Shown here piece after piece: positions 13,495-22,099 of a DNA stretch of 32,512 bases (its first letter is position 1; every line of letters begins with the position of its first letter). The stretch is from a virus, in the IMG/VR virus record IMGVR_UViG_3300015264_000171, positions 1 through 32,512 of that record; one strand, written 5' to 3'. Below the pieces are notes generated by a model, which saw nothing but the letters and a program-made list of their open reading frames with translations, did no database searches and was not told the origin of the DNA. The translations under genes were made by a program, and so were the position numbers.

Positions 13495-15407
13495 TGCGCT
13501 TTAGGTGCAAGGGTCCATTGATCGCTGGAACCCTTTTTTCTTTGGTATGTTGCGCCGTTGTACGTTTGGGTTTCCATGCCCGACGCGGCATCGCCAGTCC
13601 CTGCGGGGAAATTTGGCTTGCCCTTCAGTCCTTGCTGGTACTGATTATAGCGTTGCTGCATCTTGCTTCCCGCAAGAGCTTTGTAGCTGTCGAGCACGCC
13701 TTCGATTGTTTCGATATTCGCGTCCAGCGGAAGAGTTGCTTCGGCGCTGCCGATTTCTGAATCGGTCATATGTCCAGAGCTGAGCATTTTCGTTACTTCG
13801 CGAGAGTATGCGTTCGCGATTGCACGAGCGCTCGTTAGGTTCGGGTCTCCAAACGCGCTCTTAAATTCATTCTTTTTCTCGTTGAGCCAGCGGGTGTCTC
13901 CGTTTTGCAACCTGATCGCCGCTTCTTTCAACAAATCGGCGTGCTGAAGTGCCGTGTTGAACGAGTTAATTTCTTCGCCACCCTTTCCAGTCGTCGCCCA
14001 CTCCATGACTTTCTTCGGGACCTGCACGCTCGCGGAACTGTCGGCAGCCATGCCCAACTTCGACGCCTCAGCTACGGGCTTATAAATAATTTGCCCCGGA
14101 CGGTCAGGGTCCGCCACCTTGACGTAGCGCGCACCAGCCGCAGCGACGGCCCGCGCACTCGTCATCTTCATTTTTTCCGCTTGCGCCTTCGCGCCGTAGT
14201 CAGACAAATCTTTCAAGTACTTCGCGTCCGCAACGCCTTCATCGTATTTCGCGGGGTCTGGAGCTGGACCAATCTTGTCAACGATGATCGGGTCAATCTT
14301 GATCTGCTGCCTTTGTCGAACGCCGTCTTTACCACGGTCGTAGAGCGATTGATCTGCTTTTGTCCAATTCGGAGAATCTGGCGTGAGCGGCTGGCCGTTG
14401 CGATAAACGCCAACAGGGATTCCGTTCGCCATGATTAGACCGTTTTTTCCCGTTGCTTTGCCAGATAGTTCGTTACCCGCACCGTCCTTGACTACAAACG
14501 AGTCTTTAGGATTTGTTGAATTTATTGCCCAGACTTTGCCATCGGCAGACGGAACGAATTTGTATGTCTCGCGCGCGGCCTTGCTGGCCTGTTCCAATTC
14601 AAGGATGCCCTTAGCGGCCTTAGATTGATCTTCCACGCTCATGCCCGAAGTGGTTGCAGGCGCTTTTGCTTGCACTTCTGCGCCCATTTGTTTCTTTTGT
14701 TCGTCGGTGAGTTGTGGCTGCTGTTGTTTTTGAAGCAACTTCTGAAACAATCCCTTGAGTCCTTGGGCGGCCTGCGCCTTCTGCTGGTCCTGCGCAGTTT
14801 TCTTATCGAGATTCGAGTTGACTTTTTTCAGCGCCTCGCCGTAGACGGTCGTCTTCTCGGGATTTAGCCAATCCTGATTGAGCGCCTTCGCCATGTCCTT
14901 GAGTTTTTTCGGGTCGCCCATCACAACATCGACTTTCGCTTGCGCCGCTGCCGCCGCTTTCGGATCGTTGCTCGCTTGCGCCTGATACAGTTCATTGAGA
15001 CCGGATTGCAGATACGTCCAGTCGCTCTCTGCCTTCAAAAGTTTTTGCTGCTTCTGTCGCGCGACAGCGTTCTGAATCGAGGTCGCGATTCCAGCGGCAA
15101 AGCGCTGCTTGCCCCACGCATTTGGATTCGCAGTGTTCATGCCAATGTTGCGCGCGGCGTTGGGGTCGCGCTCGCCGGGGACCGCTGCGGGGACAGGCGT
15201 GCCAGCGAATTGCTTGCGCTGTGCGGCTTGCGCGAGAGTTTGCATCAACCGCTTGGTCATTTCGTTTACTTGCGAGGATGGATCGGGAGTACCTCCACCT
15301 CCGCTAGGCATAGGTGCGCCGCTGAACGAAGGCGTAGTGACCGGAATCGCTCCGCCCGGCAGCCCACCAGGAACCGCACTCGTTGGCACTCCAGTGTCTA
15401 CGCTCAT
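13491..15407 (-). CDS. Putative large ejection/internal virion protein
   Basis: The 638-aa protein opens with a Pro/Gly/Ser-rich region (residues 1-40), then long charged helical stretches. These include a Gln/Lys-rich segment (LFQKLLQKQQQPQLTDEQKK) and Ala-rich helices (DPKAAAAAQAKVDVVMG). A central beta-like part (VWAINSTNPKDSFVVKDG) and a helical C-terminal half with LTSARAIANAYSREVTKMLS complete it. There is no enzyme motif such as a lytic transglycosylase signature. ATGA overlap with the upstream gene and the neighbouring tail genes point to an internal protein ejected into the host, as in P22- or T7-like phages. Homology was not recognised directly. Confidence 0.6.
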   Translation of the reverse strand: MSVDTGVPTSAVPGGLPGGAIPVTTPSFSGAPMPSGGGGTPDPSSQVNEMTKRLMQTLAQAAQRKQFAGTPVPAAVPGERDPNAARNIGMNTANPNAWGKQRFAAGIATSIQNAVARQKQQKLLKAESDWTYLQSGLNELYQAQASNDPKAAAAAQAKVDVVMGDPKKLKDMAKALNQDWLNPEKTTVYGEALKKVNSNLDKKTAQDQQKAQAAQGLKGLFQKLLQKQQQPQLTDEQKKQMGAEVQAKAPATTSGMSVEDQSKAAKGILELEQASKAARETYKFVPSADGKVWAINSTNPKDSFVVKDGAGNELSGKATGKNGLIMANGIPVGVYRNGQPLTPDSPNWTKADQSLYDRGKDGVRQRQQIKIDPIIVDKIGPAPDPAKYDEGVADAKYLKDLSDYGAKAQAEKMKMTSARAVAAAGARYVKVADPDRPGQIIYKPVAEASKLGMAADSSASVQVPKKVMEWATTGKGGEEINSFNTALQHADLLKEAAIRLQNGDTRWLNEKKNEFKSAFGDPNLTSARAIANAYSREVTKMLSSGHMTDSEIGSAEATLPLDANIETIEGVLDSYKALAGSKMQQRYNQYQQGLKGKPNFPAGTGDAASGMETQTYNGATYQRKKGSSDQWTLAPKAQ

Positions 15408-16207
15408 ATCGCCAGCGACCCAATGGTGCTAAGAATCGCGTCCATCCCTCCGCCGCCTCCACCCATCGCCGTCATCAAGCCGCCCGCTGCCGACCCTCCC
15501 AGTTGTAACCCACTGAGAATATTATCCAGCGTGCTCGGCGAATTCGCTTTGGTCTGTGCGGCTTGACCGCTCGTGCCCATCAAAACGTTCATGTAGTCGT
15601 TGATGGACTGCTCGTACATCTGCGTTTCGAGTTGCCCTTCGTTCAAGTTCACTTGCGAGAGATAGTCGGCGAGTCCGATTTGCGCGCCAGAGCCGAAGCG
15701 ATTCCCCGTCTGACTGAATTGGTTCATCAGGCTTTCGGTCCCGCGCTCGATTTGCGGCTGCATCGACGCGAACAAATTGTTGATCGCGTTCTGATTGAAG
15801 CCCGCGCCGCTCGTGAGAAAGTTTAGGATGGCGTGCGCTGGCCCGTCGCCGTAGCTTTTCTTCAAGCTGTCGAACATGCGCGAAACGTCTTTGGGAGACA
15901 TCGTACTCATCCCGCCGATTGCCGAGCCTGCCGCTTGCCCTGCGTTCGTCGCGGGCATGGCTGGCGCACCCGTCAAACTCACAGGTCCGGGTCCGTTCGC
16001 GCCGAAAGAGCCAGGAACGGCAACGCCGCTGGACGGAAACCCTGCCGTCATCGGATTGGCGCTCGTCGGCGCGGCGCTCGACGTGCCCGTGGCGGGGTAG
16101 AGCGGATTGCTTCCCGAACTTGACGCACTTCCTGGAACGGCGATTTGGGTGCCGATTGGATTCGTTGGGACTTGGCCCGCGTAGAGTGGATTCACTTGTG
16201 TGCTCAT
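15404..16207 (-). CDS. Putative ejection/internal virion protein
   Basis: The 267-aa protein has a disordered N-terminal 95 residues rich in Pro, Ser, Ala and Gly, containing two NPLY motifs. A helical central region (MSPKDVSRMFDSLKKSYGDG, NLFASMQPQIERGTESLMNQ, LADYLSQVNLNEGQLETQMY) follows, and the C-terminus is Gly-rich with a GGGGGG run. The start at 16207 lies two bases after the adaptor-like gene and has only a weak ribosome site. Composition resembles DNA-ejection proteins, and the next two genes look alike, so I read the three as one ejection module. Confidence 0.55.
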   Translation of the reverse strand: MSTQVNPLYAGQVPTNPIGTQIAVPGSASSSGSNPLYPATGTSSAAPTSANPMTAGFPSSGVAVPGSFGANGPGPVSLTGAPAMPATNAGQAAGSAIGGMSTMSPKDVSRMFDSLKKSYGDGPAHAILNFLTSGAGFNQNAINNLFASMQPQIERGTESLMNQFSQTGNRFGSGAQIGLADYLSQVNLNEGQLETQMYEQSINDYMNVLMGTSGQAAQTKANSPSTLDNILSGLQLGGSAAGGLMTAMGGGGGGMDAILSTIGSLAI

Positions 16208-16209
16208 CG

Positions 16210-17034
16210 CTAGTACCTCTGCACCATCGGCGTGATCTGAATCGTGCTTAGCCGTCTATCTTTCTCGACTTGAAATGTTCTCGCGGCAATCAATCCCGGC
16301 CTTGCCAATTGTCCGTCTTTCATTTGCGATGCTGGATCGCCCCAAAGCACTTGATGAAGATAGCTCGCGTGGTCCGACCAACGCAACGTAATAGCTCCGC
16401 GTTCTGCCGCAGCATACGCGCAAATATCCTCCCACTCCTGCGGCAAATATATGGGTGACGTGACCAACTCGGGATTGAATGGATGCCGTCTCTGGTACGG
16501 CAAGTACACGCTGTAGTTTGTTCCCGGTTGTGTACCAAACCAGTACATATTACCATATCGTGTATAGCGGAACGGGATGCCGCCAGGAATGAACAGCATC
16601 GGCTGAATCGCTTTCACGGTCAAGAAGTCCATGGGATATGCCACTGTGCCCGTGGCGGTCCCGACAAACTTGCTAGGTTGCGCACCTTGCAGAATGGCTT
16701 GCTGCTGGTCCTGCGGTGTGAGGAAGATTGTGGGGTCTTCCGAGATCGTGAGGTCGTCGCCGGGAAACAAAAACATGCTGACGGGGTACATGTAATTTGA
16801 ACCCTGATACCCCAGACCCGGCCCGATAGTCACGAGCGGTCCCGGCTTTTGCAATTCTGCAAACGGATAGTTCGCGGTGAGTTCGCGCAAGGTATCTCTG
16901 ATCCAAGCCGAGGGGCGCATTTCTGGATTCACTTGCGTCTCGCTCACGTCGGGACGGTTTTGCAGCGCGGCCTTCACCTTGTTGATGAGGTCGTTGATGG
17001 TGATCGTCGCCGCTGCTGGTTGCGCGAGTGTCAT
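16210..17034 (-). CDS. Putative head-tail adaptor / tail tubular protein (gp4-like)
   Basis: The 274-aa protein begins with helices (INDLINKVKAALQNRP, then PSAWIRDTLRELTANYPFAE), as in adaptor proteins of podoviruses that bind beneath the portal. The middle is beta-rich with aromatic strands (YMYPVSMFLFPGDD, FRYTRYGNMYWFGTQPG, YSVYLPYQRRHPF). The C-terminal part has LPQEWEDICAYAAAERGA and a WSDHASYLHQVLWGDP helix, a pattern I associate with this protein type. It overlaps the upstream gene by ATGA. The assignment is by pattern and order, not by a catalytic motif. Confidence 0.55.
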   Translation of the reverse strand: MTLAQPAAATITINDLINKVKAALQNRPDVSETQVNPEMRPSAWIRDTLRELTANYPFAELQKPGPLVTIGPGLGYQGSNYMYPVSMFLFPGDDLTISEDPTIFLTPQDQQQAILQGAQPSKFVGTATGTVAYPMDFLTVKAIQPMLFIPGGIPFRYTRYGNMYWFGTQPGTNYSVYLPYQRRHPFNPELVTSPIYLPQEWEDICAYAAAERGAITLRWSDHASYLHQVLWGDPASQMKDGQLARPGLIAARTFQVEKDRRLSTIQITPMVQRY

Positions 17035-17429
17035 GCGCCCGCCATCACAAACGCGAAGCCTGTACCCGTAAGCGTAACCGCGCTGATTCCCTGCCCGGCT
17101 TCGGTAGGATCAAAGTAGATGTACACGCCGCCCGGCCCGAGAACGATGGGCGAAGCCGCGCCACCAAACGGCGTCACCGTCACGGTCAGGTTAGTCGCCG
17201 GACTGACCGGACTTAAATTTTGCACCGCAACCAAAAACACTTTCGCGGCGGGTAGCGAGACTGCCGCACCTCCGCCTGTCGCCTGAAAAAATGGATCGAA
17301 GAAAATCGACGAGCCGTTGAGCGTGGGATTCTGAAAATCAAAGTTGGCGATGTACGGCGCGGGCGAGACCAAGTTATTGGTCGCCGTAAGGATGCTTTGC
17401 AGAATGACTTGTACGTTGGGCGTACTCAC
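17031..17429 (-). CDS. Putative small virion protein
   Basis: The 132-aa beta-rich protein (VSLPAAKVFLVAVQNLSP, NLTVTVTPFGG, PIVLGPGGVYIYFDP) starts with GTG at 17429, with GAGGTGA close upstream. Its TGA overlaps the adaptor gene start. The even hydrophobic/Gly/Thr pattern with strands of 6-8 residues fits a small jelly-roll or tail accessory subunit. No family recognised. Confidence 0.6.
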   Translation of the reverse strand: MSTPNVQVILQSILTATNNLVSPAPYIANFDFQNPTLNGSSIFFDPFFQATGGGAAVSLPAAKVFLVAVQNLSPVSPATNLTVTVTPFGGAASPIVLGPGGVYIYFDPTEAGQGISAVTLTGTGFAFVMAGA

Positions 17430-17437
17430 CGCTCACC

Positions 17438-17788
17438 TCAGATGACGATGACTTTATAGTTCGCGCTCGCCGTTGTACAGCGGAATGTCACGGTAGCTTT
17501 TGTCCATGCAACCGACCCGCGATAAATCAACCCACCATTGTCGGTATCCTGCCCGTCAATCGTGAGTGGAGTGCGATTGAGGCTATGCGGCAACGTAAAA
17601 TCCGTGTTCGGTGCACCTGGACTCGTGCCTTGAAACTTCCACGAGTTCATGTTGTTGTCGGCATCCTTGTTGGACATTGTTGAACCATAGTTAACGCCCG
17701 CCGATAGCGCCCTCGCGAGGTACGAAATCCAGCGAGCGAGCGCGCTAGGACTCTCATCTCCTCCCGATGTTGGTTGCACCTGCGTCAT
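17438..17788 (-). CDS. Putative small virion protein
   Basis: The 116-aa protein starts with a short helix (SALARWISYLARALSAGVNY). It continues with a beta-rich part containing FTLPHSLNRTPLTIDGQD and WTKATVTFRCTTASANYKV, typical of small phage tail or collar proteins that end in strand pairs. It overlaps the upstream IPT/TIG gene by four bases. Function is unknown beyond the likely virion role. Confidence 0.6.
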   Translation of the reverse strand: MTQVQPTSGGDESPSALARWISYLARALSAGVNYGSTMSNKDADNNMNSWKFQGTSPGAPNTDFTLPHSLNRTPLTIDGQDTDNGGLIYRGSVAWTKATVTFRCTTASANYKVIVI

Positions 17789-18738
17789 GCGTATGCTGTC
17801 ATTTCCACGCGCCCTTCGAGGCGCACTTTCGCAATCGACACTGGCCCTGCGGCAGCGCCGCGAGTGATAGTGTACTGCAAATTCTGAGCCGTGAGACTCA
17901 GCCCGCGCACAATCGCGCAGAGCTTCTGCGTCGCCGCGACCGTGCCAATCGCGAACGTTTCGGAGTTGGTGGCGGTCGTTTGCGCGTTCTGGTCGTAGCC
18001 CGAAAGAGATGCGGTGATCGTCGCGACGCCTAAGTCACGGTAGATAATAATTTGCCGCGTGCACGAAGGCGTGCGACCCGCCGCAATTTCCTCTACTTTA
18101 TAGCTGTAGAAACTTCCGAAACTGTTGTCGTTGAAATTGGTTGTGTCGAACGCGAGCTGCTCTTGCGTGCCGAACTGGTCGCAGGGAATCAAGAGCATCC
18201 CGAGCGGCGCGGACATTCCACCGTTCGAAGGGTTGGTGACGGTGAACGTCATGCTGTTGCTCGAGACGCCGCCGACCGTGACGATTACTGGCCCGGTCAT
18301 GGCCATCGCGGGAATCGTGATGTTGATGACCGTAGGACTCCAACTGTTTGCGAACGCAGTTATCCCATTGACGGTGACGGTGCTCGCGCCCTGTGTCGCG
18401 CCGAAATTCGTTCCGTTGACGTTGATGGAGATGCCGATGCCGCCATTGTTGGGCACGAGGCTCGTGATCGTCGGCGCGGCGCTGCCGGTGACAGTGAACG
18501 GCAGGGAGTTGCTGTTCACGTTGACGAGTTCAAGGAAGACTGGCCCAGTCACCGCGCCGACAGGGACAGCAACCACAATCGACGTGTTGGTGTAGGAGAA
18601 CACCATCGTCGCGATGACGTTGTTCGTGAACTTCACAACTCCGTGAAATCCACCGGAAATAAATCCCGAGCCGCTGATAAGGACGTGCGTCCCTACAGGT
18701 CCATTGTTCGGGCTGAGACTAGTGAGTACGGGAGCCAT
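17785..18738 (-). CDS. Virion protein with two IPT/TIG domains
   Basis: The 317-aa protein carries two tandem IPT/TIG (Ig-like, plexin-type) domains. The first is at about residues 3-84 (LTSLSPNNGPVGTHVLISG, VKFTNN, VFLELVNVNSNSLPFTV). The second is at about 88-167 (ITSLVPNNGGIGISINVNG, VTVNGITAFANSW, TGPVIVTVGGVSSNSMTF). Both show the P-x-x-G ... F ... V-x-V-P spacing. The last 150 residues form a different beta-rich domain with LLIPCDQFGT and RQIIIYRDLGVATI. Ig-like folds on phage particles usually mediate weak binding to surface glycans. It is placed between the gp10-like gene and two small virion genes, so it probably decorates the tail or collar. Confidence 0.75.
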   Translation of the reverse strand: MAPVLTSLSPNNGPVGTHVLISGSGFISGGFHGVVKFTNNVIATMVFSYTNTSIVVAVPVGAVTGPVFLELVNVNSNSLPFTVTGSAAPTITSLVPNNGGIGISINVNGTNFGATQGASTVTVNGITAFANSWSPTVINITIPAMAMTGPVIVTVGGVSSNSMTFTVTNPSNGGMSAPLGMLLIPCDQFGTQEQLAFDTTNFNDNSFGSFYSYKVEEIAAGRTPSCTRQIIIYRDLGVATITASLSGYDQNAQTTATNSETFAIGTVAATQKLCAIVRGLSLTAQNLQYTITRGAAAGPVSIAKVRLEGRVEMTAYA

Positions 18739-18739
18739 A

Positions 18740-20020
18740 TCACACCACGTTCGGCGCGCACGTCAGCGTGGGATTGGGAGGATTCGCGACCATGTTCAGA
18801 TCCCACGGCGACCAGTTTTTATCGTCGAACGAGTACAGGTACATACGCACGAAGCCCGCTAGGGGAATCAGGAGAATGTAGGACAGGTAGACGAAACCAT
18901 TCTGGAAAATGGGCGCGATGTTCGCGAACGGCGCGGCGGTCGCGGCAGCCAAATCGGCAAAGATCGCATCGCGCGAAGTCCCGCCGATGTCTTGCGCGCT
19001 CGTGACACTCAGTTTGTAGATGTTGTCTCCCGCGATGAAACAGCACGTCGGGCCGTACTGCGCGATGGAAAACGGCAGCACGTTGCCGATACCGTGATCA
19101 CTGGCCCACATGTGATTAAACTGGAACGGCAGTATCGCGCTGCCCGTGGGTGAGAATTGCGTGATCCCATTGGTGCGGAAGATGTAGCCCGCGATGCCCA
19201 GCGTCGCGAGTCCGGTAATTAAATCAGGCACGTCAAGGAACGGGTTGAATCCCGCGCTGGTGTTGTGCACTGGGTCCCACTCGAAAGGCAAACCGTTCGC
19301 GCTCCACCAGATCAAGTTCGGGAACGAATAGATGACTCCGCTGCTCTGGTCGAGCACGGAAACGTTCGCGAGGATGAGTTGATTGTTTAGTTCCCCGAGA
19401 TACAGCCCGCCAATCGCGAGCGGCCCGACAACCGTTGGCGCGCCGGGCAGCGAGCCTCCGACCGTGGGAGAATCCGTCAGCGCGATTCCCGCAACGGACT
19501 GCGTAACCGATGCGTCGAACTGCACTTGCGTGAACTGCGGAGCCGCTGTCAGCCCGTTCCACGTTCCCACAAACGGGTTGATGATCGGCGCATTATTCGC
19601 GCCAACGAGAGCGGCTTTATCCGTGTACCAGATGGCGTTCGCGAACGCGCGATAGCTCACTGGATTGGTTTTCATGTCGCCGGGCGCGGCCTGTCCCACT
19701 AACACCCAATGCGAGATCGGGAGAATCGGGTTGCGAAACTGGTACAGGTTTTGTCCCGCCCATATAACGGTGTGATACGTGCCATTCACGTCCACAAACG
19801 TGGTGATGCCCAACTGTGGATTGACGATAGGCGTGATCGTGCCGAAGGGAATGAACAGGTTGGGGCGCGAGCGGAGTTCCGCGTTGCGCAGCATGAAGTT
19901 GTTGAAGGAAGGCGAAGCGTTGTCCGGAATTAAATTTTCTGGTGTTTGCGTGTTGAGGCCAGCGTAAGGCCCGGCATACTCTGTCGCCCAGGTGCCGCCT
20001 TTTCCGATCTGTACCGGCAC
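18740..20020 (-). CDS. Putative packaged-DNA stabilisation / tail propeller protein (gp10-like)
   Basis: The 426-aa protein consists of repeated beta blades with aromatic ends: ITTFVDVNGTYHTVIWAGQN, YRAFANAIWYTDKAALVG, LGELNNQLILANV, WWSANGLPFEWDP, GIAGYIFRTNGITQFSP, CCFIAGDNIYKLS and MYLYSFDDKNWSPWD. The opening (RNAELRSRPNLF) and the overall plan resemble the beta-propeller of P22 gp10, which plugs the portal/adaptor and holds packaged DNA. P22 gp10 is somewhat longer (about 470 aa). The start is GTG at 20020 with GGGAG eight bases upstream. It lies upstream of an adaptor-like gene, consistent with a neck/tail role. Moderate confidence: fold-level resemblance only. Confidence 0.55.
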   Translation of the reverse strand: MPVQIGKGGTWATEYAGPYAGLNTQTPENLIPDNASPSFNNFMLRNAELRSRPNLFIPFGTITPIVNPQLGITTFVDVNGTYHTVIWAGQNLYQFRNPILPISHWVLVGQAAPGDMKTNPVSYRAFANAIWYTDKAALVGANNAPIINPFVGTWNGLTAAPQFTQVQFDASVTQSVAGIALTDSPTVGGSLPGAPTVVGPLAIGGLYLGELNNQLILANVSVLDQSSGVIYSFPNLIWWSANGLPFEWDPVHNTSAGFNPFLDVPDLITGLATLGIAGYIFRTNGITQFSPTGSAILPFQFNHMWASDHGIGNVLPFSIAQYGPTCCFIAGDNIYKLSVTSAQDIGGTSRDAIFADLAAATAAPFANIAPIFQNGFVYLSYILLIPLAGFVRMYLYSFDDKNWSPWDLNMVANPPNPTLTCAPNVV

Positions 20021-20032
20021 ACGCGCATCTCC

Positions 20033-20533
20033 CTAGACAATCGTGATCTGCAACACGCCGCTCGGAATCGTGTTGAGCACGAGCCCTTCGACGAAGAAAG
20101 TTTTTCCGTAGGTGTACGGCCCTTGTCCCGCGACGGCTTGCGGATTCCAAATAATATTTCCAACGATGTTCGTCACGAGCAGCGGCCCGACGCCTACCGT
20201 GTCCCAAAGAAGCTGCTCGGCGCGAACCAAGTCAAGATACTCTGCGCTGAGTACGTTCCCATTGGCTCCGTTGTTCGCGAGTGCCGACTTGCCATCGGGA
20301 ATTGTAATCAGAAAAGTCGTTGCGCTCGGGACGGCTTGGATTTTGTAGCCGCCGCGCCATCCCAAAATTGTAGTGCCTTGGATGCTGATTGGCGCGTTGG
20401 CAAGCAAGCCATGCGCACCGGCCGTCGTCACGAGAGCCGATGCGGTTCCGAGTCGCGCGATGCTGGTGATCGCGACCGTAGTGGCTTGGTCGGCGTTCGT
20501 AAATGTCCAGGGGTTGGTCTGCCTATTAGACAT
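20033..20533 (-). CDS. Putative virion protein
   Basis: The 166-aa protein is beta-rich. An N-terminal domain (VAITSIARLGTASALVTTAG, HGLLANAPISIQGT) reads like small Ig-like insertions seen in phage virion proteins. A second part holds LSAEYLDLVRAEQLLWDT and VTNIVGNIIWNPQAVAG. The start at 20533 shares one base with the stop of the LAGLIDADG gene (TAATG). It is placed directly before the propeller-like gene, so a tail or neck role is likely; no family recognised. Confidence 0.6.
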   Translation of the reverse strand: MSNRQTNPWTFTNADQATTVAITSIARLGTASALVTTAGAHGLLANAPISIQGTTILGWRGGYKIQAVPSATTFLITIPDGKSALANNGANGNVLSAEYLDLVRAEQLLWDTVGVGPLLVTNIVGNIIWNPQAVAGQGPYTYGKTFFVEGLVLNTIPSGVLQITIV

Positions 20534-20979
20534 TAGTTGATGGAATCCTTCATTCTCCCAAGCTTCAGTTTTTCAACTAGCGCTTCACGGATGGAGTGCT
20601 GCTCTTCGGTCAGCCCCAAGTTCCGCCTCTTCCCCTTCGTAAATTCGCGTATTGTGCGACAGAACTCTAGTCCGGTTTCAACATCTATAAGCTTACGAAT
20701 TACATAAGGCCTGATGGCCTCAAGGAAAATGGCGCACTTACTCCCATCTATCATTATATCAAGGCCCCTGACGCGACCAGCGCCGTGCTTTCTTTGAGCC
20801 TTGCGGAACCTGAATTCTGGATACTTAGCTCTTATGGCCTCTAGCAAACCCTCGTCATTTTGAGTGATGGCTACGATGATTCTCCATTTATATGCACCTT
20901 GCCTAGTCCGGGTGCAGCAGACGGAGCCTTCTCCGTCAAAGAATCCTGCCAGCCATTGCAATGTTATGCGCTCAATCAC
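20533..20979 (-). CDS. LAGLIDADG homing endonuclease
   Basis: The 148-aa protein contains a single LAGLIDADG helix near the N-terminus (LQWLAGFFDGEGSV, with the acidic D/E for metal binding). A beta sheet of the family follows (YKWRIIVAITQ, then LDIMIDGSKCAIFLEAI) and a helical, basic tail (LGLTEEQHSIREALVEKLKL). One motif implies it works as a homodimer that cuts a near-palindromic site. The start is taken as GTG at 20979, overlapping the upstream TGA; TTG at 20982 is possible. It is free-standing: both neighbouring genes appear intact, so no intron is implied. Confidence 0.85.
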   Translation of the reverse strand: MIERITLQWLAGFFDGEGSVCCTRTRQGAYKWRIIVAITQNDEGLLEAIRAKYPEFRFRKAQRKHGAGRVRGLDIMIDGSKCAIFLEAIRPYVIRKLIDVETGLEFCRTIREFTKGKRRNLGLTEEQHSIREALVEKLKLGRMKDSIN

Positions 20980-21248
20980 CAAGTCCCCGCACTCGCCGGA
21001 ACGTTTTCTAGCTGCAAAATCGGGTCAATCGGATTCACTAGTTTTGGATCGGGTTGCAGTTCGTTTCGGTCGCGGCTCGCTTCTCGCGCTTCGCGCAACT
21101 CAAACGAGCCGTCAATTACGCGGTCGTAGCAGCCGTAGACGTGGCACACAAGTAAGCCATCGCACCAGTTGCAGTCCGAGATGGGAACCTTACGCTCGCA
21201 TCGGTTGCACTGCGTGTAGACGTAATCGCAGTAGCCGCGCCAAATCAT
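20976..21248 (-). CDS. Small zinc-binding protein
   Basis: The 90-aa protein has a Cys-rich N-terminal half: CNRCERKVP (C14, C17), DCNWCDG (C26, C29) and further Cys at about 35 and 40. This is consistent with a treble-clef or zinc-ribbon finger. The C-terminal half is charged then Pro-rich (REAREASRDRNE, LQPDPKLVNPIDP). It overlaps the genes on both sides by four bases. Small zinc-finger proteins in capsid operons are common but mostly uncharacterised; it may bind DNA or a head protein. Confidence 0.65.
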   Translation of the reverse strand: MIWRGYCDYVYTQCNRCERKVPISDCNWCDGLLVCHVYGCYDRVIDGSFELREAREASRDRNELQPDPKLVNPIDPILQLENVPASAGTW

Positions 21249-21508
21249 TTAGCATCCGGTGGAGGTGGCGGTGGAGGAGGTCCCGAAGATGCTGGAGCCG
21301 CGTGCGATGCGGCGGGCGCGGACTTGACGACGGTATTGTCTACGAGTTCGCTCGTCGCGATGCCGCGAAGTTTTCCAAAATGTCCCTGCAAATAACCAAT
21401 CGCTCCTTCTTTCGCCGCGAAGTCTCCCGCAGTCCCGCACGAGCATTGCGCGTGGAACTCGCGCTTCGCAACGGCGGTTGTTTTCGTGATCGTTCCGACG
21501 TGATTCAT
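21245..21508 (-). CDS. Small protein with CxC motif and polyproline tail
   Basis: The 87-aa protein starts at 21508, where CAGGAG lies about eight bases upstream; the longer in-frame extension overlaps the previous gene and is rejected. Residues 1-60 form a compact part with an early HAQCSCGTAGDF motif (CSC) and a helix (KEGAIGYLQGHFGKLRG). The last 27 residues are Ala/Ser-rich and end in eight consecutive prolines. The stop overlaps the zinc-protein start (ATGA). The Pro run may be a flexible spacer; function unknown. Confidence 0.6.
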   Translation of the reverse strand: MNHVGTITKTTAVAKREFHAQCSCGTAGDFAAKEGAIGYLQGHFGKLRGIATSELVDNTVVKSAPAASHAAPASSGPPPPPPPPDAK

Positions 21509-21525
21509 GGCGGAGACTCCTGACT

Positions 21526-22035
21526 TCACAGCGCGAAAGCGGAAAATTCCAAACTCACCACGAGCGTACCGTCGCCAAGGGTCAGCGCGGGAGTTGTGCC
21601 CACTAGTTTCAACTCGAAGCCTAGATTCGCGCAAGCGGTGAGCACCTCGTTGCCAACCGCGACCGGTCCAACCGTAATGAAGCGGCTCGCAACTTGGTTC
21701 ACGAGTCCAGCCGCAGGAACCGTCGCGAGCGCCACTGCCTTTCCGACGTACTCCAACTGGAAAGCGTTGTCGGCGTTTCCGAGCGTATACGCCGTGGTGA
21801 CAAATTTGTACTCGACGTAGATTCTCTTGGGAACTAAAACGAGATTCACTACGCCGTCGATCTGCACCGTGGAGGGCGAGGGAAAGATTACGACTGCCGT
21901 GGTTTGCAGCGCGAGAAGTTGCGCGGCGGTGAGCGTGACTTGCGCGCCCATCGCAGGAACGCCCATCGACGCAATGCCGTTTGGAAAATTCGTGAACGTG
22001 TATGGCGGTCGGAACGGATTGTCTGGTGTGCCCAT
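21526..22035 (-). CDS. Putative head protein downstream of capsid
   Basis: The 169-aa protein has an AGGAGA ribosome site before 22035 and is rich in beta strands: AQVTLTAAQLLALQTTAVVI, VQIDGVVNLVLVPKRIYVEY and GDGTLVVSLEFSAF. It follows the major capsid gene with a short gap, where head-completion or decoration proteins usually sit. No recognised family; the virion role is inferred from position and composition. Confidence 0.6.
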   Translation of the reverse strand: MGTPDNPFRPPYTFTNFPNGIASMGVPAMGAQVTLTAAQLLALQTTAVVIFPSPSTVQIDGVVNLVLVPKRIYVEYKFVTTAYTLGNADNAFQLEYVGKAVALATVPAAGLVNQVASRFITVGPVAVGNEVLTACANLGFELKLVGTTPALTLGDGTLVVSLEFSAFAL

Positions 22036-22099
22036 ACTCGCTCTCTCCTAGTGCTGAATGAACGGCATCCCGAATTCGCTGGAACGATGCGCTGCTCGC

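Noticed and set aside
18052-19005. 317-codon plus-strand frame opposite IPT/TIG and gp10-like genes
   Set aside because: Very Arg/Asp-rich with no recognisable fold; spans the boundary of two well-supported minus-strand genes.
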